64,000 nucleotides of DNA, from contig NZ_CP042437.1 of NCBI RefSeq assembly GCF_007971525.1, positions 2,666,001 through 2,730,000 on the forward strand, given 5' to 3'. This DNA comes from Mucilaginibacter ginsenosidivorax (GTDB taxonomy: Bacteria > Bacteroidota > Bacteroidia > Sphingobacteriales > Sphingobacteriaceae). Made by a program: the position numbers and the translations under genes. How positions within the stretch are numbered: position 1 is the first letter of the stretch; every line of letters starts with the position of its first letter. The notes under the pieces are model-generated. The model was not told where the DNA came from. It made no database searches and worked only from the letters and a program-made list of their open reading frames with translations. Positions 18,799-27,501 of this stretch are shown one piece after another.

Positions 18799-19995
18799 TC
18801 AACCACTCACTACACCTCCCTTTACCCCCATCTCTAAACCGCGCAATTCGGCAAGGCCTTTAAGCCTGCCGATTACTGAATAACCGGGATAAGTGCTGTA
18901 ATTGAAATCGTCCAATAACTTATGGCCATGATCTGGCCGCATAGGGATAGCAGCATCTAATCTGCCTGCATTTTTACGGGCTATTTGTTCGCTAATGATA
19001 GCCTTCATCACTGCATACATATCTACACTGCCTGCCAAATGTTCGGCTTCGTAAAAACTGCCATCGGGCAGCCTCTGCACGCTGCGCAGGTGCAGGAAAT
19101 GGATTTTACTACCCAATTCCCTTATAATACGTGGTATATCATTTTTACCGGAAGCGCCCAATGAGCCGGTACAAAGCGTAATGCCATTTGCTATTGACGG
19201 ACAACAATTTACGATATCCGTCAAATCAGCCAACGTGGATGCAATACGGGGTAGCCCTAATATCGGGAATGGCGGATCGTCCGGATGAATGCACATTTTG
19301 ATGCCTAAATTTTCTGCATGCGGAATAACGGCCCTTAAAAAGCAGAACAAGTTTTCTTTTAAAGTCGGGGCATCTATCTCACTATACTTGCGTAGGTGTT
19401 GTTTAAATTCGTTGATGCTAAAAACTTCATCGGTACCAGGCAGGCCAGCTAATATCGTATTAGTTAGCAGCAGCTTATTGCTACCCGTAAGGCTATCAAG
19501 GTAAAGCTTCGCTGCCTGTTGCTGTTCGGGGTTAAAATCATTAAATGCTCCCTCGCGTTCCAAAATATACAGATCAAATGCCGCCAAAGCCGTAGCGTTA
19601 TACAGTAATGCCGATGCCCCATTGGCTAAGCGGTAATCAAGATGGGTACGCGTCCAATCGAGTACGGGCATAAAGTTGTAGCATACGGTTAGCATTCCTT
19701 CAGCTGCCAAATTGGTAAGGGTTTGCTTGTAGTTTTCAATATACCGGTCGCGGCCGGGGCTTCCGGTTTTGATACTTTCATGGATATTCACACTTTCAAC
19801 AACAGCCCAGCTAAAGCCTTCTTTGTTGACCATTTCCCGCCTTTTCCTAACCTCCTGAACACTCCAAACATCACCGCAGGGCACCTGGTGTAGTGCCGTT
19901 ACTATACCTTTAGCACCCGTTTGTTTTATCGCGCTTAAAGTAACAGCGTCATCGGGGCCAAACCATCTAAAGGTTTGTAGTAAATCTGGTATCAT
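18799..19995 (-). CDS. uxuA: Mannonate dehydratase
   Basis: From ATG 19995 the protein has 398 residues and begins MIPDLLQTFRWFGPDDAVTLSAIKQTGAKGIVTALHQVPCGDVW, the UxuA opening; MCIHPDDPP and MRPDHGHKLL carry metal-binding residues. It dehydrates D-mannonate to 2-keto-3-deoxygluconate in glucuronate breakdown. The frame runs to 20046 across the operator, so the shorter start is correct. The operator TGCAATCGATTGCC (20031-20044) sits next to a TAAATTTA -7-like box, so repression of the promoter is likely. Glucuronate isomerase and KDG kinase/aldolase are not in the window. Confidence 0.95.
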   Translation of the reverse strand: MIPDLLQTFRWFGPDDAVTLSAIKQTGAKGIVTALHQVPCGDVWSVQEVRKRREMVNKEGFSWAVVESVNIHESIKTGSPGRDRYIENYKQTLTNLAAEGMLTVCYNFMPVLDWTRTHLDYRLANGASALLYNATALAAFDLYILEREGAFNDFNPEQQQAAKLYLDSLTGSNKLLLTNTILAGLPGTDEVFSINEFKQHLRKYSEIDAPTLKENLFCFLRAVIPHAENLGIKMCIHPDDPPFPILGLPRIASTLADLTDIVNCCPSIANGITLCTGSLGASGKNDIPRIIRELGSKIHFLHLRSVQRLPDGSFYEAEHLAGSVDMYAVMKAIISEQIARKNAGRLDAAIPMRPDHGHKLLDDFNYSTYPGYSVIGRLKGLAELRGLEMGVKGGVVSG

Positions 19996-20022
19996 AGTAT
20001 CTGATATTGGTATAATAAGGCC

Positions 20023-20044
20023 TAAATTTATGCAATCGATTGCC
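20023..20044 (-). promoter_or_regulatory. uxuA promoter -7-like box and LacI-type operator
   Basis: TAAATTTA (20023-20030) differs by one base from TAnnTTTG and directly abuts TGCAATCGATTGCC (20031-20044), a 13/14 match to the shared palindrome. The operator would cover the spacer of the promoter, 28-49 bp before the start codon. Confidence 0.75.
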
Positions 20045-20130
20045 AAAAATTAGCTAAACAAGCATTTAATTTTTACATTTATCCATTAAATAATCCGTTG
20101 GCCATTTATGGTACGGTTGCACAGTTAGTT

Positions 20131-20142
20131 TTAAGCGCTTAA
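20131..20142. promoter_or_regulatory. Palindrome in front of lacI-type gene
   Basis: TTAAGCGCTTAA is a perfect 12-bp palindrome with central CG, 8 bp before the regulator start codon. It differs from the shared operator, so it may be an autoregulatory site of lower affinity or chance. Confidence 0.4.
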
Positions 20143-20150
20143 TTAAACCC

Positions 20151-21182
20151 ATGCCCGGCAGCGAAAAAGAGATTACCATTTACGATATAGCCAAAAAGCT
20201 TAATGTTTCGGCAGCTACAGTAAGCCGCGCGCTTCAGAATCATCTACGGGTAAACAAAAACACCAAAAAGATGATTGTTAAAGCCGCCGAAGAAATGGGC
20301 TACCGTTCCAACTCCTTTGCCAGCAACTTACGTCGCAAAAACAGCAACATCATTGGCGTAATTGTACCAAGGCTCAATAGCAGTTTTACATCTGATGTGA
20401 TAGCGGGTATAGAGAAGGTAGTGAACGATAATGATTATAACCTCATCATCAGCCAATCATTGGAAACGATGAAAAAAGAAATTAATAACGCGAAGGCAAT
20501 GCTAAATAACCGGGTTGATGGCCTGCTGGTTTCGTTGGCCTATGATACTATCAATGTTGAACATTTTGAACCGTTTATAAAACGCAGGATCCCGGTAATC
20601 TTCTTCGACCGGGTGGTTGAGCATGACCATTATCCTCAAATTTATATTGATAATTTTAAAGCAGCTTATGAAATTACCGGGCACCTTATTGAGCAGGGTT
20701 GCACACGGATAGTGCATATTACGGCCAACGTTTTAAGAAATGTTTATTCGGAAAGGCTACGGGGATATAAGGCCGCGCTGGAAAAACACGGTATTCAATT
20801 CGACGAAAGTTTGTTGTTTATTAATGATCTTAGCGCCAACGCATCGGCTATAACTGCCCAGGAAATACTAAAAATGAACCCGCTGCCCGATGGTTTATTC
20901 TGCGCTAACGACGCAAGTGCAGTAAGCTGTATACAAGTCCTCAAAAAAGCAGGGATAAAAATTCCCGGGGATATTGCCGTTGCGGGTTTCAACAACGACC
21001 CGGTATCGTGCGTAATTGAACCCAATTTAACCACCATTAACTACAAGGGATTTGAAATGGGCGAAGTTGCCGCCAATTTGCTCATCAATCATTTGGTAAA
21101 CAAAAACGACCTGCAACAAACCCACAGCCTGATATTAAGATCGGAATTGATTATAAGGGAATCATCGGCAAGGGAAAAGTAA
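20151..21182 (+). CDS. LacI/GalR-family transcriptional regulator of the glucuronoxylan locus
   Basis: The 343-residue protein has the LacI helix-turn-helix ITIYDIAKKLNVSAATVSRAL at about 8-28, a hinge helix (SNSFASNLRR), and the periplasmic-binding-protein-like sensor (NIIGVIVPRLNSSF, DGLLVSL, VAVAGFNND-type text). It is divergent from uxuA and its neighbourhood carries three TGCAATCGATTGC(A/C) sites, so it is the prime candidate to bind them. The effector is probably a glucuronate or mannonate pathway intermediate; that is inference. Confidence 0.93.
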   Translation: MPGSEKEITIYDIAKKLNVSAATVSRALQNHLRVNKNTKKMIVKAAEEMGYRSNSFASNLRRKNSNIIGVIVPRLNSSFTSDVIAGIEKVVNDNDYNLIISQSLETMKKEINNAKAMLNNRVDGLLVSLAYDTINVEHFEPFIKRRIPVIFFDRVVEHDHYPQIYIDNFKAAYEITGHLIEQGCTRIVHITANVLRNVYSERLRGYKAALEKHGIQFDESLLFINDLSANASAITAQEILKMNPLPDGLFCANDASAVSCIQVLKKAGIKIPGDIAVAGFNNDPVSCVIEPNLTTINYKGFEMGEVAANLLINHLVNKNDLQQTHSLILRSELIIRESSAREK

Positions 21183-21204
21183 ACAGGCAATTAAAAATAG
21201 AATC

Positions 21205-21310
21205 AAGAGGTTAGAGTCAAGAATCAAGACGGCCTCGCACTATGGATAGCAAATTATTTCTTGTCTTTGATCATCGCTTCAAAGTCTTAATTCCTGACTC
21301 TAACTTCTTG
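21205..21310. repeat. Degenerate intergenic inverted repeat (AAGTC family)
   Basis: Left arm AGGTTAGAGTCAAGAATCAA and right arm TTAATTCCTGACTCTAACTT are near reverse complements about 55 bp apart. It lies between the LacI-type gene and the SDR, so it could form a hairpin in their shared transcript. Similar arms occur at 38.0, 46.7 and 48.6 kb. Confidence 0.65.
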
Positions 21311-21335
21311 GCTCTTTTAACGGTAATATATCATA

Positions 21336-22082
21336 ATGGAATCAAAAACTAAACTGGCTATAGTTACAGGAGGCGCGTCGGGCCTGGGTTTAGCCACGGC
21401 AAAAAAATTTATTGAACAAGGTATCAGGACAATTATTATTGGCCGTGATGAGCAGAAACTAGCTGCGGTAGCCCATGACCTTGGCGAACTTTGCAGTTAT
21501 AAACCCTACGATTTAAGCCAGACCGCCGGGATACCGGCTTTAGTAGCATCAATTGTTCAGGAGTTTGGCGCACCCGATATCCTGGTGAATAACGCCGGCA
21601 TCAACCATAAAAAGCCGTTCATCGAGGTTACCGACGACGATTTTCAGCAAATTATACAAACAAACCTGGTGGCCGTATTTGCACTGAGCCGCGAAGTTGT
21701 AAAAACTATGCTGGCTGAGGGCAGCGGCAGTATTGTTAACGTAAGTTCAATGGCGGCACAGTACGGCATCCCTTATGTAATAGCTTATACTGCATCAAAA
21801 ACCGCTATTGAAGGCATGACCCGCGCCATGGCTACCGAGCTTTCGCCGCAGGGCATCCGGGTTAATTGCGTGGCTCCAGGCTTTATCGCTACAGATATGT
21901 CGGCAAAGGCATTGGATAATGATCCCGCCAGGAAACAAAAAGTTTTAGGTCGCACCCCCATGGGCAAACTGGGCGAACCTGCCGACATTGCCGAGGCTAT
22001 TTATTATTTAGCCACAGATAGCGCCAAATATGTAACCGGCGTAATATTGCAGGTGGATGGCGGAAATTCGATTGGATTTTAA
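21336..22082 (+). CDS. SDR oxidoreductase, candidate fructuronate reductase or gluconate dehydrogenase
   Basis: The 248-residue classical SDR has TGGASGLG (cofactor), NNAG, catalytic Ser and YTASK, and C-terminal VDGGNSIGF. Similar FabG/KduD/gluconate-5-dehydrogenase-like enzymes are often found in uronate loci. Located 153 bp after the LacI regulator and opposite uxuA, it could supply the step from fructuronate to mannonate, which otherwise has no gene here. The substrate is an inference from context. Confidence 0.85.
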   Translation: MESKTKLAIVTGGASGLGLATAKKFIEQGIRTIIIGRDEQKLAAVAHDLGELCSYKPYDLSQTAGIPALVASIVQEFGAPDILVNNAGINHKKPFIEVTDDDFQQIIQTNLVAVFALSREVVKTMLAEGSGSIVNVSSMAAQYGIPYVIAYTASKTAIEGMTRAMATELSPQGIRVNCVAPGFIATDMSAKALDNDPARKQKVLGRTPMGKLGEPADIAEAIYYLATDSAKYVTGVILQVDGGNSIGF

Positions 22083-22180
22083 ATAGTTTTAACATTCCTG
22101 ATTTCGCCCCTATTCAAATTAGACATATGAGCCACATCTGCACCCAAATTCATAAACCTGCCCGATTGGCAGCAGGCTTA

Positions 22181-22978
22181 TCATTTTTGCTGATCGGCTT
22201 TGATGTAAGCGGCAACATCAACCATTGGCGCAACCCAAATTTCCTTTTGGTGTTGTTTAAGGTAGTGTAGTAACTTACTGTGCGCTTCCAGGCTAACATT
22301 AAGATTATGCCCGCCCCCAACGCCATGAAATAAAAACACCAGCAACGTGCGAGACTGCATGGCCTGTTTAACCAGGTTAATTAAATAATCGGCAGATTGC
22401 CCGTTAATCATAAAACTATCAATGTTATCCAGGTTTACCTGTTTTAATGTCTGTAGTCCTGGGGCAACGCCACGTGCGCCTGCAAAATCGTTTTTAAGGT
22501 AATCGTAAAAATACTTATCGCCTATTTTAAGATCACCACAAGGGAATGCAAAAGTACGCGCCGTTTTGCCGTCAATCGCTTTAAGCAGGGTATTGGTTGC
22601 TTTTATTTCTTTAACGGCACGTTCAAGCGAGTATTTACCCAGGTCAGTTTCGGCGGTTACAAAACCGCGGCCCGGCAAACTGCCATCGCAGGGATGATAC
22701 AGGGAATGATTGCCCAACTCGTGGCCCTGCGATGCCGCTTTTCGCCATTCTGCCATCCGGTTTACCACAACCGGCGACGAGCCGATAAGATAAAAAGTGC
22801 CTTTCAATTTAAGCGAATCGAGCGCGGGCAGCACGTTATCAAGGTCAACATCAATTGCGTCATCATAGGTTAATACAACTGCACACTGTTTATTATTCCA
22901 CAAGGGCTTGTCCTGCGACCTTGAGGTTAGCGCAAGCAGTAGTAAAAAAAATAGGATGGCGTATTTGACTGGTTTCAT
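22181..22978 (-). CDS. Secreted polysaccharide deacetylase (NodB homology, CE4-like)
   Basis: The 265-residue protein has a signal peptide (MKPVKYAILFFLLLLALTSRS), motif 1 VLTYDDA with the catalytic and metal Asp pair, and motif 2 NHSLYHP with the two metal-binding His. FAFPCGD and the late HGVGGGH segment complete the family pattern. It probably removes acetyl groups from xylan, in line with its operon partners (CE15-like esterase 23 bp upstream). A chitin-like substrate cannot be excluded. Confidence 0.88.
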   Translation of the reverse strand: MKPVKYAILFFLLLLALTSRSQDKPLWNNKQCAVVLTYDDAIDVDLDNVLPALDSLKLKGTFYLIGSSPVVVNRMAEWRKAASQGHELGNHSLYHPCDGSLPGRGFVTAETDLGKYSLERAVKEIKATNTLLKAIDGKTARTFAFPCGDLKIGDKYFYDYLKNDFAGARGVAPGLQTLKQVNLDNIDSFMINGQSADYLINLVKQAMQSRTLLVFLFHGVGGGHNLNVSLEAHSKLLHYLKQHQKEIWVAPMVDVAAYIKADQQK

Positions 22979-23001
22979 TTAATATACCGTTTTTGATTTT
23001 A

Positions 23002-24531
23002 TTATTTAGCTATGGGATTGCCGGCTTTCTCCTGCTCCATCATTTTTTTGGCCCAGGCAATAAAGTATTTTACGTTGGGGGCATCGGTATGGCCACCATC
23101 GTGCTGCCGCCAGGCCAATACGCCATCCAGCATACCGGTGTTTACCGGCGGCATTTTTTCTGTTTTGTAATCGTTTGATACACCTATGTCTTTTACGCCC
23201 AGTAATTTAAAAACCGCCCCGGCAGCAACGGTAGCCATATAACTCCCCTGCTGATCCAGCCATTTGGCGTCGCCCTGTTCGGGAATGCCATAGCTGATAA
23301 ATGTAAGCCTCGGCGCGCAAAGCGCTATCAGTTCATGCGCATCTACGGGCAAGTCTTTTGCTGTTTTAGCTCCAAAAGTGGCCTCGCTGGCCCCGTATTT
23401 CATAAAGTTGCCTGCCATCCAATAATACTCGCCACCGGTTAAACTTTCAACCGCTTCGCCAAAATTGCGGCGGTGTAATTTGGCGCCACCCTCGCCAGAC
23501 GAACCGATGAGGCCCATGGCAAAGCGCTGCTCAAAAGCAAGCGTCACCAAAGCGGCTTTGCCATAGCGCGATACCCCTTCAATGCCCACGTGTTTGGCAT
23601 CAACGGTGGGTTCCGTCTCCAGGTAATCCAAAGCCCTTGCGGCGCCCCATGACCAGGCGCGTAAGGCACCCCAATCATCGGGTTTACGGGGCTGCCCTTT
23701 ATTTACCAGGCCAATAATACCTTTGGTAAGCCCTTCGGCATTATCTGCCTGTATCGATGAAGGATCAATCAGCACATAGCCCCAGCCATTAGCTATCAGC
23801 TGCATGGCCGTAGGCGGATCGCCTTTTATTACCGGGAAGCCACCCGGCCCAAACGGCGATTGCTCTGCTACCGGGTTATAAGCGGGATATTGCTCAAAAA
23901 TGGCTTTCAGTTCAGGGTGTTCTTTTACAAGTAACTCTTTCAAAGCACTGTTTATCTTTTCCAGGTCGGCCGGCGATGGTTGCGCCGGCGCCGGAAGCGC
24001 ACTGCGGGCAAACATCATCAATACCGGAACCGGGCCCTTAGCATTAGCTGGCAGCACCAGCGTCATTTCAATATTTACATTGATTGACAGGCAAGCGGTA
24101 TTATCAACATGACCTATCAGTTGTTTGGCTGTTACGGGATAAAAACCTACGCGTTCTTTATCGGTTACCTTTACCGTCCAGGTTACTTTGGGCACATTTG
24201 CCGGGATCCTGCCGTATACTTCACGTTCCATATCCTCTGCAATTTCGGGGCGGCGTAGCTTCCACCACATGTCGGCATTGGCTACTTTTTTACCATTTTT
24301 TAGGGTAAGGGCATCCGGCAAATCAGGGAAAGGGTTAGCTAAAGCCTCATTGTAGTTAGCGTGGTTGGGGGCATTTTCGTCGCCGCTTGGGCCGTTACGC
24401 AATGTTTTAATACCCAACTGTTTCATCATATTCTGATGATCCTGCTCGGCCGTAAAATTTACCGGGGCCGGGCTTTGCGCACTAACCATTACGGGTAATG
24501 CAAATAAAAAAAAGAAAATGACAGTTTTCAT
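23002..24531 (-). CDS. CE15-like glucuronoyl esterase
   Basis: The 509-residue secreted protein has the nucleophile motif GVSRYGKAA with Ser321, a nearby acidic GSSGEGGA segment with Glu347 and the late HDGGHTDAP with His481. These are the features of CE15 4-O-methyl-glucuronoyl methylesterases, which cut the ester between xylan glucuronate and lignin. The GVSR form replaces the common GCSR. It lies between the SASA esterase (21 bp) and the deacetylase (23 bp), so all three are probably one transcript. Confidence 0.85.
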   Translation of the reverse strand: MKTVIFFFLFALPVMVSAQSPAPVNFTAEQDHQNMMKQLGIKTLRNGPSGDENAPNHANYNEALANPFPDLPDALTLKNGKKVANADMWWKLRRPEIAEDMEREVYGRIPANVPKVTWTVKVTDKERVGFYPVTAKQLIGHVDNTACLSINVNIEMTLVLPANAKGPVPVLMMFARSALPAPAQPSPADLEKINSALKELLVKEHPELKAIFEQYPAYNPVAEQSPFGPGGFPVIKGDPPTAMQLIANGWGYVLIDPSSIQADNAEGLTKGIIGLVNKGQPRKPDDWGALRAWSWGAARALDYLETEPTVDAKHVGIEGVSRYGKAALVTLAFEQRFAMGLIGSSGEGGAKLHRRNFGEAVESLTGGEYYWMAGNFMKYGASEATFGAKTAKDLPVDAHELIALCAPRLTFISYGIPEQGDAKWLDQQGSYMATVAAGAVFKLLGVKDIGVSNDYKTEKMPPVNTGMLDGVLAWRQHDGGHTDAPNVKYFIAWAKKMMEQEKAGNPIAK

Positions 24532-24552
24532 TTTTACGGTTTTTATAGCGAA

Positions 24553-26493
24553 TTATGGTTTATCAGTACGGAAAGGCGATGCAGGCAAACCTTCTTTGTT
24601 ATACAGGTTGGCCCCGTCGGGGTTATCGGCCCAGGCATACCTTACATATAATGGCGTTGATATCTTATCGCTCCATACCAGCACTTTATCGCCCTTAATA
24701 ACGGCACTGGCCCAAACAAACTTTTTATCGGCACCGGCTATAGCAAATTGCGATAGTTCATCCCCATTTTTAGCAACAAGCCCGGTGCCTGTATACTTAA
24801 ATGTCAGTTCAATTTTATTCCCATCTACCCGTGCCGATTGATAAACCGGACCGCAGGGGGTTATATTACTATCGCCATAAGCAACATTTTCGGCGGCTAT
24901 GGCCAGGCGCTCACCTACCGTTTTTTTATTAAGCGGATGAATATCGTTCCACTCGCCGGCATCAATGGTTACTGCCATACCTGTACCCGGTAACGTAAGC
25001 GCCTTCAGTTGCCCCTCCCGTAATTCGGCCCAGTCACTTTCTGCTGGTGCATATTGCGCCTCGTTGAAATTAGGGAGCTGGGCATATACAAACGGAAGGT
25101 TTCCCTGTTGCCATTTATCGCGCCAGTCGGCAATAAGGGCTTTTAATAAAATGCCATATGCTTTTGCGCTATTGACGCTACTTTCGCCCTGGTACCAGGC
25201 CATGCCTTTAATTGTGTATTTAATAACCGGCGCAACCATGGTATTATAAAGGCCGGTTGGTTCACTTTGGGCAATAAATTCGGCAACGGGCTTAACCGGC
25301 TCAAACACCTGCCCTACTTTATACTGCCAATCGCCGCGCAGGTCGATCGTGTCACTTGCTACGCTCAGGTAATATCTTTTATCGGGCACAAAACCGCCTT
25401 TGTCCGCGGTATTTACCACCCGCACAATTATTACATTTTTACCCGGCTTCAACAAACCCGCCGGCACATTATAACGCCGTGGCGGATACTGGTAGGTAAT
25501 GCTGCCTACAAGCCTGCCGTTAACATAAGTCTGATCGGCATCAATTATCCTCCCTAAAAACAATTTAGCTGCTTTGCCTTCAAAAGATGCAGGAAGGTTA
25601 ACTTCTTTCCGAAACCAAACCACGCCATTAAGGCCTTTAACGCCCTGGTCGGCCCAGTAACCGGGGAGCCAGTAATGGTGCCAGTTATGCGGCACATAGG
25701 CGGTATCGTACCATGGTTTAATTCCTGTTAAGCCCTTATCAATTCCTAAGGGGGATGTATTCAGCGGGTTATTAGGCGGCAAATGCTTTTTTAAAACGCT
25801 ATCTATAAAAGCGGCATCGCCAAATTGCTTTACCCTTTCATAATAGGGTTTGATATTCATGAGTCCTTGTTCACTAATCCAGGCTTCTATGGGAGTTCCC
25901 CCTACACTTGCGTTAATGATACCTATTGGCACATGGTATTTTTGATAAAGCCGTTTGGCAAAAAACCACGATGTGGCGCCAAAACCCAACACCGTTTCGG
26001 GACTTGCCTTCACCCATTTACCCGGTTGTAGATCGGTATGCTGTTTGGCTACATCGGCCTCGGTTTTTACAAAAAAGTTCCTGATTTGCGGGTAACTGGC
26101 AGTAGCTATCTCATCGGGGTATTTTTCCTTTACCCGCTCCATTTGTAAAGCCATATTCGATTGGCCCGAACAAAACCAAACATCGCCAACTAAAATATCG
26201 CTGATGGTGATGCGATTGCTGCCTTGTATATCCATTGTATAAGGCCCGCCCGCAGGCATTGCCGGTAAAACCATTTTCCATGAACCATTTTTATCAGTTA
26301 CCGTACGGAAAGCCTTGTGCTGAAACTGAATGCTGATTTTTTCGCCCGCATCCGCCCATCCCCAGATATTCACATGGGTATTGCGCTGCAGCACCATGCC
26401 GTTTGCAACCAGCTGCGGCAGCCGCACCAAAGCATAAGTAGGCATTATAAAACTGGTGCACAGCGCGATAAGCAATAGCTTCACTGATTTCAT
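24553..26493 (-). CDS. SASA-domain sialate/xylan O-acetylesterase
   Basis: From ATG 26493 the protein has 646 residues and a signal peptide. SGNH-type blocks are visible: CSGQSNM with the nucleophile Ser, WYQGESSVN, and GEWNDIHP with the Asp/His pair. A jelly-roll galactose-binding-like insert (GVVWFRKEVNLP...NGRLVGS) sits in the middle, as in many Bacteroidota acetylesterases of this type. In this locus it likely removes acetyl groups from xylan. The frame extends to 26571 through the operator and is rejected. First gene of its operon. Confidence 0.9.
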   Translation of the reverse strand: MKSVKLLLIALCTSFIMPTYALVRLPQLVANGMVLQRNTHVNIWGWADAGEKISIQFQHKAFRTVTDKNGSWKMVLPAMPAGGPYTMDIQGSNRITISDILVGDVWFCSGQSNMALQMERVKEKYPDEIATASYPQIRNFFVKTEADVAKQHTDLQPGKWVKASPETVLGFGATSWFFAKRLYQKYHVPIGIINASVGGTPIEAWISEQGLMNIKPYYERVKQFGDAAFIDSVLKKHLPPNNPLNTSPLGIDKGLTGIKPWYDTAYVPHNWHHYWLPGYWADQGVKGLNGVVWFRKEVNLPASFEGKAAKLFLGRIIDADQTYVNGRLVGSITYQYPPRRYNVPAGLLKPGKNVIIVRVVNTADKGGFVPDKRYYLSVASDTIDLRGDWQYKVGQVFEPVKPVAEFIAQSEPTGLYNTMVAPVIKYTIKGMAWYQGESSVNSAKAYGILLKALIADWRDKWQQGNLPFVYAQLPNFNEAQYAPAESDWAELREGQLKALTLPGTGMAVTIDAGEWNDIHPLNKKTVGERLAIAAENVAYGDSNITPCGPVYQSARVDGNKIELTFKYTGTGLVAKNGDELSQFAIAGADKKFVWASAVIKGDKVLVWSDKISTPLYVRYAWADNPDGANLYNKEGLPASPFRTDKP

Positions 26494-26545
26494 AATTTGC
26501 TGGAACTTTTTGTCTGGAGGTTTACTATTACGAAGTAACAAATAA

Positions 26546-26581
26546 AAAAAGATTTGTGCAATCGATTGCACAAATCTTTTT
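26546..26581. promoter_or_regulatory. 36-bp perfect palindrome: LacI-type operator and likely bidirectional terminator
   Basis: Two exact 18-base arms centre on TGCAATCGATTGCA (26557-26570). Outward runs of A and T make it look like an intrinsic terminator on both strands. It is 53 bp upstream of the acetylesterase start and 141 bp past the BatE stop, so it could both end the Bat transcript and bind the LacI regulator. Confidence 0.8.
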
Positions 26582-26721
26582 CAAAAACAACATACATATT
26601 AATACATGATGATTTGTAGGTAGGCTGGCAATAGCGGCAGGCATTGGCCTTAACGGCACTTGATGCGGCTACCTGTTTGTAGAAACCGGTGATTAATATG
26701 AATATGACTTTACCGGAAGGT

Positions 26722-27501
26722 TTATATCTCCCTTACATCAGCAGCACCAACCCAGCCTTCGTTGCCATTGGCCAGTTTAATTTTTACCCAGCTGGCGTTT
26801 TTATCAAGAATATTAACCTTGGTACCCTCGTGCAGTACAAAGCCATTTTTTGCGGTGTTGGATGGTGCGTTTTTAACGTTTACCGACGAATTAAAGATAA
26901 TACCATCATGATGGGCATCAAAGTAGGCCGCCTGCCTGCCCGAAATAAAAATAGTGCCGATACCCAGCAACAACATCAAGATAGCCGAGTAAAACGATAT
27001 CTTTTTCACGATCACAGAGCCCGAAAACCTGTAAAGGATAAGTAAGCATGAAGCTCCTATAAAAAGCAGCACACTGAAAACTGCAAGCGTATTGGCCGGT
27101 AAAGCAAGTATAAAGCCAGTCCACCATTTGGTGATAAAAAATTCGGGAGCTCCTTCAATTTTATCGGTAGTTTTTGAATTGGCAAACTGAATGTTTATAC
27201 GGATGTCTTCATCGCCCGGCGATAGCCGGTGTGCTTTTTCATAGTATAACAGGGCCGGCGCTATATCGCCATTTTTGTAATAGGCATTACCCAAATTAAA
27301 GTAAAGGCTGGCCGATTGATAGCCATCATCAACCATTTTTTGATAGGTTGCCGCGGCTTCTTTATAATTGGCCTTTTGGTACAGGCTATTGCCTTTTTTA
27401 AACAGGGCCGGGCCTGCATCATTGCTAAAAGCAAGCAATGGCGCTACAATCAACAGCAACAGGTATATCAGGCGCTTTAGCATGTTATATTTTATCTTCA
27501 A
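26722..27501 (-). CDS. BatE-like TPR and SH3 domain protein
   Basis: The 259-residue protein has a signal peptide, two to three TPR units (LFKKGNSLYQKANYKEAAATYQK, SLYFNLGNAYYKNGDIAPALLYYEKA), two membrane segments near 140-190 and a C-terminal bacterial SH3 domain (NILDKNASWVKIKLANGNEGWV). This is the usual BatE architecture at the end of Bat operons. It overlaps the BatD gene by 17 bp. Its role in the Bat complex is thought to be protein interaction in the envelope. Confidence 0.85.
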   Translation of the reverse strand: MKIKYNMLKRLIYLLLLIVAPLLAFSNDAGPALFKKGNSLYQKANYKEAAATYQKMVDDGYQSASLYFNLGNAYYKNGDIAPALLYYEKAHRLSPGDEDIRINIQFANSKTTDKIEGAPEFFITKWWTGFILALPANTLAVFSVLLFIGASCLLILYRFSGSVIVKKISFYSAILMLLLGIGTIFISGRQAAYFDAHHDGIIFNSSVNVKNAPSNTAKNGFVLHEGTKVNILDKNASWVKIKLANGNEGWVGAADVREI

